From: Girardinichthys multiradiatus
Lineage: Eukaryota > Chordata > Actinopteri > Cyprinodontiformes > Goodeidae
DNA length: 64,000 bases
Reading direction: 5' to 3'
NCBI RefSeq assembly: GCF_021462225.1
Contig: NC_061805.1
Span: 50,953,360-51,017,359, forward strand
The position numbers and the translations under genes are program-made. Under the pieces are notes generated by a model that made no database searches, had not been told where the DNA came from, and saw nothing but the letters and a program-made list of their open reading frames with translations. Positions 33,608-45,500 of this stretch are shown piece after piece. Position 1 is the stretch's first letter; every line of letters begins with the position of its first letter.

Positions 33608-34463
33608 TGGATCCCCCAGCCAACACACAGAACTAAGAATCAGTACCCAATCGAGCCTGATCCATTTCTTTAAAGTTTCAGTGTTGTTCCTCTTTTACCA
33701 TTATAGTCTGAAACCTTCTAGCAACTTGGGTTTTTGTTATGTTTCTAATGAATAAACAAAGTTGGGTTCTTTAAACTTCTTTATTAATACCTGTAGTGAA
33801 GTAACAAAAGGTTTTCTTAATCCATCAGCTTCACAATGCTTATACATTATAGAATAAATGTCTGCCCTCCAGAGGTAGAGGTAATAACGACTGATATCAC
33901 TACAATTTGGTTCTGAATTTTGGTTCTAAATTGTCCTCCATTAAAAGGGGGGAGTAGAGTACATTCAATATAATCATTCAGTTTCCAGCTGAAGTGGCAA
34001 TGTTGTTGTTGGTGAAATTCTAATATTCACCTTTTCTTGCTAAAAGCGAAACCCCAGACAGTTGACTGTTTGTGAATACACAGGCCTTTTTTACTTATGC
34101 TACGTGTTCAACAGACAGAGATGTAATAACTAATAACACCTCAGTCGAACTAAACTAATACGTTGAATGTGTCGCTATTTATCTGCAAGTCTCCCCCCAC
34201 CAGGTGCACACAATATTAATTTTCCCAGAGTATACAGTAAAAGAGCTCCTTCTCATAGGTGGGTGAGATAACATTAAACAGATAACACTATGCAGTCTAC
34301 GATTGGAGATGAAGAGTTGGATGCAAAGGTTCTGGATATTCAGCACCATCACCAGAATGATGGGACACCTTTTATTTTTACATCTTTCTGTTCTGAGAAA
34401 CAGACTGGCACTACTAGCTCCCAGCATTCATTGCTGCTTTGACATCACGGCAGAAGTGATATA
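33608..34463. other. No gene seen
   Basis: Flank of the GIMAP-like gene. Further AATAAA-type signals occur (e.g. aatgaataaaca near 33750). No exon supported. Confidence 0.4.
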
Positions 34464-34756
34464 TACACTGACCGGCCACTTTATTTGGTACACCTGTCCA
34501 ACTGCTCATTATCGCAGATTTCTAATCAATCAGCCAATCACATGGCAGCAACTCAATGCATTTAGGCATGTAGACATGGTCAAGACGATCTGCTGCGGTT
34601 CAAACCGAGCATCAGAATGGGGAAGAAAGGTGATTTAAGTGACTTTGAACATGGCATGGTTGTTGGTGCCAGACGGCCTGGTTTGAGTATTTCAGAAACT
34701 GCTGATCTACTGGGATTACTAGCAAGGTGTACCTAATAAAGTGGCCGGTGAGTGTA
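34464..34756. mobile_element. Non-autonomous Tc1-like element
   Basis: The ends TACACTGACCGGCCACTTTA and taaagtggccggtgagtgta are inverted repeats. 293 bp. Internal sequence 'agtatttcagaaactgctga' is left over from a transposase N-terminal region (HTH). Homologous to 44312-44614. Confidence 0.85.
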
Positions 34757-35129
34757 AATACGCACTCTAGACAAGATAAAGTACAATAATATAACACTAT
34801 ATACACAGAAGGAAGATGTAACTGTAGTGAATAAGTATTTTTTTGTATTGTACATAATGATGTCAGCAACCTCAGCCTAAATGGTCATCTACAACCCTCC
34901 CGTTTTTGAAGACGTTTGCTGGTGTGTCGCTATCTCCTCTAGCTTCTGATAGCAGCAGGTACCAAAGCTTCTCATACCAGAGTTCTGCAAATGGGTCCAG
35001 TGGGTTCTCTTCATTGAGACCTTTTGAAGTTACTAAATATGTGGCTTTAGTACCCAAGTTTTGACAGACATAAGCTGACTGTTATATCTCTGCTTTTAAA
35101 AGGATAGCACAAACTTTATTGTGGCCACC

Positions 35130-36657
35130 TGAGGTTTGTTCACATCTTTTACAGTGTAAAGTCCATGGAAAAGCACAAGAGGATATAGCTGGTCTTCTAC
35201 TTGAAGACATCCTTAAGTATGAAGTGGTCAAGGCTGCCATTTTGAAAGTCTGCGAAAACAGTTGGTGAAAAACCCAGGCTAACTCCACAAAAGGATGACA
35301 AATAATTTTACTGTCATAACTGTCATGTTGTTGCTAATTGTTTAGCTTTGAAACGAAAAGAGCAGAAGTCTTCACAGACCAAGCCAAAAGGTGTGGGCTT
35401 AATAAAGAGTACAAAAGACATTAGAGAAACGCTGAACCTGGCTGCACTATTGATCCTTGCTTTTAACCTTTTTTTGTTGGGTGTGTTAGTTTCACTTTCT
35501 GGCATGCCAGCAGTTGAGCGTCCAGTTTGCATTATGTGTGAGACTGGAGGCCCACATGTCTTGACAGACTCCTTACCCTACTCTGAGCTGTCCTTCTGTG
35601 GCTACAGAGTTAAAGGTTGAAATGGGCTCTGCTCCTCGACCTGTACATTTAGTACATTTGCAATCAAAACTAATTTTGGGCACTTCTCTTGTTGCTGTCT
35701 GTCCTGCATTACCAATTAAAGGCATTTCATTTCTGCCAGGTAATGATATTGCAGGTGGTAAGCTAACTCCAGCACTGCAAGTTTTAGATGTCCCCTACTA
35801 AGGAGGAAGAACCCACACAACCTAATGTCACACTTCTTGTGTACTCACTCGAGCTTAAAACCTGATGTAGGCCAGTATTGCCGCAGCTGTTATACCTATC
35901 AGATAATTGGTAAGCCCAACCATGGTATTCCTTCTGCTCCACTCTATCTTATACCTGTGATTGTTGAACCTTTTAACATATCGTCGACTGTGTTAGCCCA
36001 CTTTTTTGAACCAAGTCTGGTAATCAGTTTTGCTTGCATTTTTGTGTGCGTTAACTTGTTATCCAGAAGCCATCTTTCTATGCAAGATTACATCCAGCTC
36101 AGTAGTGAAAGCACTGACCAAGTTTTTTTCTACCTTTGGTCTTCCCAGAATAATCCAACTGCCTACCATGATGAATCTCAGAGGGTGTTAGAATGTTGGC
36201 ATCAGTAAATGCTGTGTAAATATTATGCTGAAGCTAAAATAGCCTAGGATGAAGGAATCCCTTTTGTCTTGTTTGCAGCTTGAGAATCCACTCAAGACGT
36301 TCTAGCGTTTAGTCCGGCTAAGTTGGTGTTGGCCATACACTTTGTAGTCTTAAAACGCTCAAAGGGAAACTCCTACAGGTAAACGCTTCTCCCCAGGAGA
36401 GAAGTTTGGATTACATTTGCAAGTTCAGAGAGAAATTCCACCACTCTCTCTGAACTTGCAGTTTTGCAGTTTTGTTTCCGAGAAAAACTCTGTGAGCCTC
36501 AAAAGTCCATGAAATGGTATCATGACCACTCTGCCGTGTCTCGTTGATTTGTAGTTGCAACAGGGTACTTGCATTGCTACCAGCTCCTAGTTCTGCTCTT
36601 TGTTTCAAGTTTTCTGGACCTAATGACATCCGTGGCAAGTTAAGTGACACTGATTAT
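35130..36657 (+). mobile_element. Second Ty3/gypsy remnant: gag, zinc knuckle, protease, integrase; RT deleted
   Basis: On the + strand, in broken frames: gag end (KAQEDIAGLLLEDILKYEVV, about 35175); a knuckle-like CHNCHVVANC then LALKRKEQKSSQTKPKGVGL (35305-35400); a protease-type region with VHLVHLQSKLILGTSLVAVC and FLPGNDIAGGK (35640-35760); then directly the integrase H2C2 region GQYCRSCYTYQIIGKPNHGI (35865-35940), YHDESQRVLECWHQ (36165-36208) and VLALLPAPSSALCFKFSGPN (36565-36630). Reverse transcriptase and RNase H are missing between about 35800 and 35825. Many stops; a fossil. Confidence 0.8.
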
Positions 36658-36660
36658 GTA

Positions 36661-37104
36661 CAGTACAGACCAAACGTTTGGACACACCTTCTCATTCAAA
36701 GAGTTGTCTTTATTTTCATGACAATGAATATTGTAGCTTCACACTGAAGGCATCAAAACTATGAATTAACACATGTGGAATTATATACTGAACAAAAAAG
36801 TGTGAAACAACTGAAAATATGTCTTATATTCTAGGTTCTTCAAAGTAGCCACCTTTTGCTTTGATTACTGCTCCACACACTCTTGGCATTCTGTTGATGA
36901 GCTTCAAGAGGTAGTCACCTGAAATGGTTTTCACTTCACAGGTGTGCCCTGTCAGGTTTAAAAAGTGGGATTTCAAGCCTTATAAATGGGGTTGGGACCA
37001 TCGGTTGTGTTGTGCAGGAGGTGGATACATTACACAGCTGATGGTCCTACTGAATAGACTGTTAGAATTTGTATTATGGCAAGAAAAAAGCAGCTAAGTA
37101 AAGT
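36661..37104 (+). mobile_element. 3'-truncated Tc1-like element
   Basis: Starts after TA with cagtacagaccaaacgtttg, a common fish Tc1 terminus, runs through the 5' UTR ('cttcaaagtagccacctttt') and reaches the transposase start ATG at 37076 (MARKKQLSK). The sequence then changes to unrelated DNA, so only the 5' ~445 bases remain. Confidence 0.75.
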
Positions 37105-37419
37105 TTGTGTGTATTACTTTGTTCCAGGTTATTGATATTTTCTAGGAGAGACTGCTGTGATCTGAACAGGTCTGAGTTTGGCACATGTGAAAGTGATTGT
37201 CCGACAGTCAGTCCAGGGTTTTCCTTTATGTTCCTGGGAACAAACTGACCAAGGAGATCAAAGCAGCGAAGGGAAGCTAAAGAAAAGCTTCTCACAATCT
37301 GACTGAACCCTGAATCCTCGCCTGGCTAATCAGTTGACTGGCTTCTACTGCAGGTATGAACAGCAGCAGTTCACACCTCAACCCAACTGCTCCACATCCC
37401 ATTCAAACACTAATTCTTG

Positions 37420-37607
37420 CCATACACCAATCACCCCCCCTTTTCTCTGGACCTGAGGTGTTCCTCACACACAGACAGTGTTCAGAAGAAGCCCCAGCAG
37501 AGACTGAACTTCCTGAGGCAACTGAAGAAGTCCAACCTTCCACAGGAGCTGCTGTTCATCTTCTACACTGCCGTCTGTCCTGTCTTCGTCTATCTCAGTG
37601 AGGTATG
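37420..37607 (+). mobile_element. LINE fragment, left half (interrupted by the 8.6-kb transposon)
   Basis: Frames contain KKPQQRLNFLRQLKKSNLPQ and LLFIFYTAVCPVFVYLSEV, the same Rex1-type C-terminal region seen at 29.9 kb. The reading breaks at the transposon boundary and resumes at 46244 with W/FGSSTKQDRSRLQ. Confidence 0.8.
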
Positions 37608-37750
37608 TATGGGAAGAAACTTGTGCCATCAGAAACTGAATTTGAATTGCACTGATTGAATTTGTATTCGCAAATTTGAAATTAAATGTATTGGTTTGAA
37701 AATGAATTTCAATAAATTGAAACTGAATTCATTTGCTTTGAAACTGTATT
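37608..37750 (+). repeat. Left terminal inverted repeat of the 8.6-kb transposon
   Basis: Pairs with 46097-46237 in inverse orientation with only a few differences over the first ~120 bp. Rich in repeated attcagtttcaa / ttgaaactgaat motifs that also occur further in (37790-37830), possible transposase-binding subterminal repeats. Confidence 0.85.
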
Positions 37751-38708
37751 TCGTTGTCTACAAAATTCAGTTTGACTACTTTTACTTTCAGCTCTATAAT
37801 TCAAATTCAGTTTCAAAATTCAGTTTTCGGTGCCACACATCCGGGTCCTTGAGGAAGGCCACAGAGTAATCAAACTCAGATTCACCGATTGACGGTTCAC
37901 ATCAGGTGAAACCTCCTTTACGGCACTTTGAGCCAGAGCGATACAGAGTACTTGAGCTTGGCGGGGGTCCACCATGTCAACTCTCAGGTTTGTATAAAAT
38001 GTATTACATGTGTAAAAGGCGTCATGTAAACAAATGATGGACTAACAGTAACAGTTATTACTGCGGTCAAGTGAGCTAACGCTAGCTCTCTCTTAAAGAT
38101 TAGCTTCCCGAATACAAGGTGCTTTACGGTAATACTGAAGACCGACGCCAATCCAGGCAACGGTTAAGAAATTAAGAGGAAAACAGAAAAGTTACCTTCA
38201 GAACATTTACATTAATGACATATTTACAACTGTCACATCCATGTTTTATATAAATAAATAAATAATTATTACATATAATACGGGTCAAAGTACCTACTAA
38301 TGCTTATCCGTTATATACTTTTGTGTCACTTTCAGCAATTTATTTAGAGGTGACGGACACTCTCTTCAGATTATATTTAAACCAATTATGGTACCTGTAG
38401 CTGTTAGCAAAATATGCTAAATTTTCATGGTTTTAAAGTTAACAGTGGAATCTTATGGTTTGAATATGATGCTGGGGCTGCTCAATTTCACTCAGGAAAT
38501 ATGAAAACTTACCTTGATCAGTTCTGTAAGGTTCATATTTGTCTAACATTGCAGGATAGCCCAATACTTAAAAGACAAAAAATATCAGTGTTCTATCATC
38601 TTATGTGGGGGCAAAATAAATAAATAATAAATAATAAGGGCCTTAAATGACTTTTGCACGAACAGTGATCTTATTACTAATTAACATTTAATTGCATTTC
38701 TTTTGCAG

Positions 38709-40848
38709 AATATGTTAATTCAGGAGCGCTTATCTAGATTCAGACAAAGACTGGAGTATGTCCTCAACAACGACCTTCTTGACCTGGATTATCTGGCGTA
38801 CATAATGACCCAAGAGAAGACCTTCATGAATGCACTGGAGAAGGTTGACCAGCCTATTGATGTCTTTGAAGCTATGGAAGAATTGAGCAACTTGTTAGAC
38901 CAGCGAAACAAACCTCCCATATTTAATTCTGTGGTGAAGATGATTGGTCCTCGTGGACGTTTTAGGTTTCATGTTACAGAGGAACACCTCCAAAATCTTC
39001 TTGAGCTTGGTCTACCTGCCACATGTGTAGCAGACCTCCTTGGTGTTTCAAGATGTACCATACAGGAGGATGGAAGAGTACAACATGTCAGTTAGGAGTC
39101 TTTACTATTTCTGATGATGCTGTGGATGCAAAAGTGAGAGACATTAAATCCAGACTACCACATGCTGGATACCAGATTGTCAAGGGCTGTCTTCAGGCAG
39201 AGGGCCACCGTATACAGTGGACTAGACTCAAGGCTTCTATGCACCGAGTTGATACAGAAGGCATCTTATCAAAACTGACAACTTTGGGCTGTGTGGTTCG
39301 GCGAAAATACTCCGTTCAAGGCCCACGTTTCCTACAGCACATCGACACCAATCATAAACTCATTAGGTTTGTTTTACATGAGAATTAGTATGATTAAGAA
39401 TACTTTTTATCTACACAGAATTATGTTTTTCAACAAAACCACATATTTGTTGTAACCAACAGATATAATATTGTAATATTTGGTGGCATTGATGGCTTCT
39501 CAAGAAAGGCAAGTTTTCTAACTGAATAAAGCACATACTGAGTATTCATCACAAGTTAATATTAAACCCACCAATACTTTTTTTTTGACAACTTAGAATG
39601 TTGTCGTTCTGCAATGAAATTCAATGATTCATATATTTTGTTCATAGTGTGTATTCTGTTTCTATACTATTTTCTGAGGCTGTCACATTAATAAACCAAA
39701 TTGTGAAATTGGCCTCTATTCAGTATATATTTCTGTTCTTAATGTGTTTTTGAGCTGCTGCTAATTCATTCAATTAACAATCTTTTCCCACTTAGATTAT
39801 GTACCTTAATACTGCGTGCAACAACACAGCCAGTACTGCTCTTGAGTTTTTTCTGGATGGAGTGAGAAGATGTGGATGGCCTTATAAGTAAATAATGCTC
39901 CAGTAGATTTATACTGCATGAAGCTTGAGTGTCTCACGATTTTTGTCAGCCATTCATTAAACATTGAATTATCGGGATTTTATTCATAAATTTGCAAGTG
40001 CATAAACTTTGAATACTTTTTTTCCAAATCTTTCATGGTACAGGGTGAGAGCTGACCAAGGAGTTGAAAATGTCCAGATTGCTGAGATGATCTTCAACGT
40101 GAGAGGCACAGGTTGTGGAGGTTTTATTAGTGGAAAAAGCGTACACAACCAGAGGTAGTGTATTATTTTTGCTGTAATGATTATCAAATGCTGTCACAAT
40201 CAATGTCATTATAATTGACTCCTGATTAATTGCAGTTTGGCTGTTCTTTAACATTCTTTGATTTTCTGTGTTTCTGAATTGTTGAATTGAGCGCCTATGG
40301 AGGGACGTTTGGACAGGCGTGATACATTTATTATGATGTACTACACAGCTTGGAAGAAGATGGATTTCTCAACATCTCAGATAGTCTTCATCTCTTCTGT
40401 GCCCAGTACACCTTCCTCCCAAGGCTCAAGGCTGATTTGACCAGGTTTTCTGCTGGCTGGAATGATCATCCCATCAGGACAGAGCGTAGCCTTTCCCCAA
40501 ACCAGCTGTGGGAACTTGGGATGCTGCAGTGCCCAATCAGAAAGCCAGATATGTCTGAGGAAAATGTGGCAGTTGAGTAATAATTACTAAGATTTTGTTG
40601 TACTGCCTCTTAATGTGTACGTTTTGAAAATCATATTACATACTTTTTGTTTTTAGGGAATCCAAAAACAGGAACTTGATTGGGACCATCCCATCATGCA
40701 GACCCAGGTCTTACTGTGCCCACTGAAGGCAGAAGATATTGAATCCCTGCGCGGTGCCGTTAATCCTCTTGTGCCTTCATCCAGTTTTGGGAGAGACATT
40801 TATTTAACCACACTCTCACATGCTATACACCTACATCACCTTCACTGA
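38709..40848 (+). pseudogene. Integrase-type (DDE) transposase, split by introns, frameshifted
   Basis: Exons in order: 38709-39366 (N-terminal region, HTH 'LPATCVADLLGVSRCTI', then DAKVRDIKSRLPHAGYQIVK and HIDTNHKLIR with the first catalytic D); about 39463-39507 (NIVIFGGIDGFSRK); 39795-39890 (LNTACNNTASTALEFFLDGV); 40044-40155 (VRADQGVENVQIAEM, second D; GKSVHNQR); from about 40285 (IERLWRDV, catalytic E; GFLNISDSLHLFCAQYTFLP; to EENVAVE); and 40657-40848 (PLKAEDIESLRGAVNPLVPS). The family is the retroviral-integrase-like transposase annotated as uncharacterised 'integrase core' proteins in fish and invertebrates. Frameshifts near 39060, 39100 and 40320, and a lost acceptor AG before IERLW, show it is inactive. 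Confidence 0.8.
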
Positions 40849-41214
40849 CTGTCATAGCTTGGCTCATCAGATGGTGAAATTATAAGAATGTGGTCATTCT
40901 TATAATTTGGTCCTATATCATATGCTTGACCTCATTGGTATATGTTTATAATAATCCCTCCTTCTCAATTATAAAAGTCTCTCCCAGTTTTAAGGGCACT
41001 TAGCATTTATTTCCACATTCTGGACTTTTACTCCCAACCCAAATAGATTCTGTCAAGCTGACACATCCACATTCAAGAGCGAGAGAAATCAGTAGACTAT
41101 TGTAACTACACTTTAATTGTTTAAAGGCAATCAAAAATGACTGACGATGAACACTATCAAAAATATAAAAATTAAAGATCAGTATCAAAAACATTCTTTT
41201 GTTTTTAGTTTTAC

Positions 41215-42536
41215 TTACTTTCCATTGATCATCCAGATTTTAAGCTGGATGATCATCCTCCTAAACATCATGAAATGCCTGCCCATAATGGAAGGCTGAA
41301 CAGGCAGTCGAACTGTATTACTACATGCTGTAACTGTAGGGTAGCAAACTGCATGAACACCATATTGAATATGACAGGTGTGGTTGAACTGCACGAAGAC
41401 TTTGAAGTTTCTCTTCTCTTCTAGCAGGACAGGAATGTGGCCGTGTCCCATAAGCCACTGCAAGAATGTGCTTGAGGGGAGAACTGGACTGTCACCCGCC
41501 TCTGGCTCTTCACCTTTTTAAAGACAAAATAGTCATTTAAATAAAAGATTGGATACTGTTTATCTGTAACTGCACAAAGAAAGTTAAAAAATGTAATGTT
41601 TGACTAAACAATACATGTCAATGTAATTTGTAGCCGTGGCCAAAATGTTTGAAAATGACAAGTATTGGTTTTCACACTTTGCTGTTTTTAGGGGCTGCAC
41701 GGTGGCGCAGTTGGTAGCACTGTTGCCTTGCAGCAAGAAGGTCCTGGCTTTGATTCCCAGCCTGGGGTTTTTCTGCATGGAGTTTGCATGTTCTCCCCGT
41801 GCATGCGTGGGTTCTCACCGGGTACTCCGGCTTCCTCCCACAGTCCAAAGACATGCCTGTTAGGTTAATTGGTCTCTCTAAATTGCCCTTAGGTGTATGA
41901 ATGAGTGTGTGTGGTTGTTTGTGTGTTGCCCTGCGATGGACTGGCGACCTGTCCAGGATGTACCCCGCCTCTCGCCCATAGACTGCTGGAGATAGGCACC
42001 AGCTCCCCCGTGACCCACTATGGAATAAGCGGTAGAAAATGACTGACTGACTTTCAAAACCTTGGGTCATGGCTCATAATGCTCATTTCCAGCTGTTCTT
42101 TGTTGGAGCCCTTCTCACTGAACTCGGGATGGCAAGATTCAAAAACGAAGTCTGCATCAGCCTGACAAAACCAGCAATGTAAATTATGAGTTTACCTGAA
42201 TCAAAATGTGTAACTGACATAAAGACTTATCACTTTGCATTTACAGTAAGAATCAGTATCCTTGGACACACAAAAAGAGTGATTTCAACATCAGTGTAAT
42301 GTTGCCAGTTTGCACGTACCTTTAACTCTATAGGTTTCATCTACAGGGGTTGGACAATGAAACTGAAACACCTGGTTTTAGACCACAATAATTTATTAGT
42401 ATGGTGTAGGACCTCCTTTTGCAGCCAATACAGCGTCAATTCGTCTTGGGAATGGCATATACAAGTCCTGCACAGTGGTCAGAGGGATTTTAAGCCATTC
42501 GTCTTGCAGGATAGTTATTTATATTGCATCTTATGA

Positions 42537-42593
<57 letters not shown>

Positions 42594-45500
42594 CATTTAT
42601 ACATGTATATTTATTATAAGGGAGTTTTTTCCTTGAACCTGATTCCTTGTGTTTGCTATAAGGGCTCAAGGCTCTATAGAGCAAACAGATAATTTTGAAA
42701 ATTTTTTGTTGAGTGCACCTGTGAATTGTTATAATACTTAAAAGTCTGCAATCTAAAGTTATAGTTAAGGGTACTTAAGCTGAAATTTTAGGTTTCAGAC
42801 TTAAAATCACTATTATGTTAAAAGTGGTATTTCTACTAAAGCCTACATTTACTCACATAAATTTCCACTCCAGGGACTAACAGTGGCCGACAGATGTTTG
42901 GGTATTGGCTCATTAGATCACTAAGACCATAAAGTTTCAGACCATCATGTAGCTGGGAGAGAAGGGGCACCAACCGAAGTATGGCATGAAGAACAATGGC
43001 ACTAAAATACAGTAAAAAGAAATCAGTTCAATATGAGAGGGGAAAAAAAAACCCAATGAACTTTTATCACAGAGTAAAAGAGTTTTACCGAATAACTTCT
43101 TCTCTCGTCAACATTAACAGGTCCATGAGAGCCGCAGCTATAAATTTCCTCAGTGAGTTCTGTCATTTCATCTTCTGTGGCACAATCAATCTTAAAACGA
43201 CACTCAATAACACGACCAATTCCAGAATCCCAAAACTTACAAATGAAATTGCAAATCTGTGCAACAAACACATAATTCCCAATATTTTAGAGCAGTAAAA
43301 CCTTCCAAGACCTCATACCTTGGAGATGAGAGGTATAATGAACATCACAGACATCTTCCTTCGTAATGTTCTCAATCTGCAGCTCTCCATTGCACAAATA
43401 CTGATAACACCAATCTTTGAGGCAGCAGGGTGGCGGCCCATCTTGTGCTAGACTTGCTGCCCAAATTTCACCGGCACTCCTGAGAAAAGACGAGCAGAGA
43501 AAAATTCTTGAGAAAACAAAAGTCAACATATAGATGATCATGTTTGGAGACTCAGACTAAAACTAAACAGAAAACTATATGTAAACAAGCCCTACCGGAA
43601 GTTTCCATGATCAAGATCGAGTAAGGAATATTTGGGAGACTTCCCAGTCTGGTCACCCTCAAATAATCTTTGCTCCAAGCCTGCAACCATATCTTTAATG
43701 CAAACAGTTATTCCATTTAGGTAGCTTTTTTCATTTCTATTGCATCTTAACGCTACACAATTTAAGTCACATTTCAACTGTGTACCTGTAAGGAATTCTT
43801 TCCGTAATGCCCCGATATCAACGCCTGCTTCTCCAATAAATGTCACCCTCAGCTGATTGGTAGGCAATGCCCTTTTTTGCCTCTTCCACTGTGCAAGGCC
43901 TCGCTCTACCATGTTGGATCTTGAGATAGTGATGGGAAATTCTTCATCTGTTTTCACAGCAGCTGTTATGACCTGCAGGATATCATCCAGACTGATAGGA
44001 GGAAAAATACCTGTTAGAAAAATGACTATGTGAGTCATGTTTTGTGTTTTTCAATGCTTTTTAGTTTTTTTAATCATGGGTCACCACTGGTGGTACGTGA
44101 CTTAGGCTGCATTATTTTTCTATTCTGTAATGTCAAAGCATATAGGTAGTTCATTCACTTACATATGGAGTATGTGGTCAAAAAGCTTGAGAATCAATGC
44201 ATTTAGCATCAAAGACTACTAATAAATACAAACCTGGAAAGGCAAATCTTCTCTTTTGAAGGAAAGAGGCTTGCATTGCTGCAATGACAAACTTCCAGAG
44301 TGAAAACCATATACTCACCGGCCACTTTATTAGGTACACCTGTCCAACTGCTCGTTACGCAAATTTCTAATCAATCACATGGCAGCAACTCAATGCATTT
44401 AAGCATGTAGACATGGTCAAGATGATCTGCTGCAGTTCAATCAGAATGTGGAAGAAAGGCGATGCTATCATGTCAATATGGACCAAACTCTCTGAGGAAT
44501 GTTTCCAGTACCTCGTTGAATCTATGCCACGAAGGATTAAGGCAGTTTTGAAGGCAAAAGGGGGTCCAACCCGGTACTAGCAAGGTGTACCTAATAAAGT
44601 GGCGGGTGAGTGTAAAACATAATGTAAAAAAAGCAAAATATAAAACAATACTTTTAAAAGTTTGACCTTAAGTGAACTTGTTCATAGTACAGCAAGTACT
44701 TTAGCAAGACTTAATGACAATCACAATGTTATGCAAACAGTGGCAAAACCAAATAGAAAAAAATGTGTATAGTGATCAAAGCCAGTGTGTAAGATGCACA
44801 GCTCAGCCAGTAACAAAGCATTTAATGTCATCTATAAATATATCAAATAATTAGTGGAAAGCAAAACACTGTACTACCTCTCACTGCACTTGCTTGCATG
44901 TTCCTCCACCTCATTCTGAGAAAATGTCTGACCACAGATAGGGCACAGAATCTGTAACAAGGAGCATTATGATTATGAGCTGGAAATAGTAATGCCCGCA
45001 AAAAAGACACTGAAATATTGTAACAAAACCATTGCATTTGGGGACACCATAACTTCATCTTTCTCTAATGGCTGTAAAAGCAAGTGAAGAAAAAAAAAAA
45101 CTAACTTTAAAAGCAAGAAAAATAAATCTTGCTTCATTTCATACATCTCATTGCTGTTCATCTTTCAGCTATGGCTCATATAGGCTACCTTAAAAGTTGG
45201 TATCCCCAGGTACCCACTGTAAAAATAAGTAATAAATCCAACCCTTAACAATGAACATGTTTGTTCTTTTTTGAGACTGCTCAAAATGTATGCAATTTTG
45301 TCCACACAGAATTAATTGCATTTATCTTTTTGTTTCTTTTTATTTGGTTATGAATAGTCTAAAGGATTATAGGATAAAAACTTTACCCTCGGGTCTGAGT
45401 TTAATTGATCGTTTCCATCAATATGTGGGGTGGAAAGTGGTGTGCAATCCAAGTCTTCATCAGGAATCTGATAAAGGAAAGTACCAAGTGCAAAGTACAA

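Noticed and set aside
41690..42060. Possible tRNA gene at the head of the SINE
   Set aside because: The A and B boxes are SINE promoter relics; three copies share the full ~350-base body.
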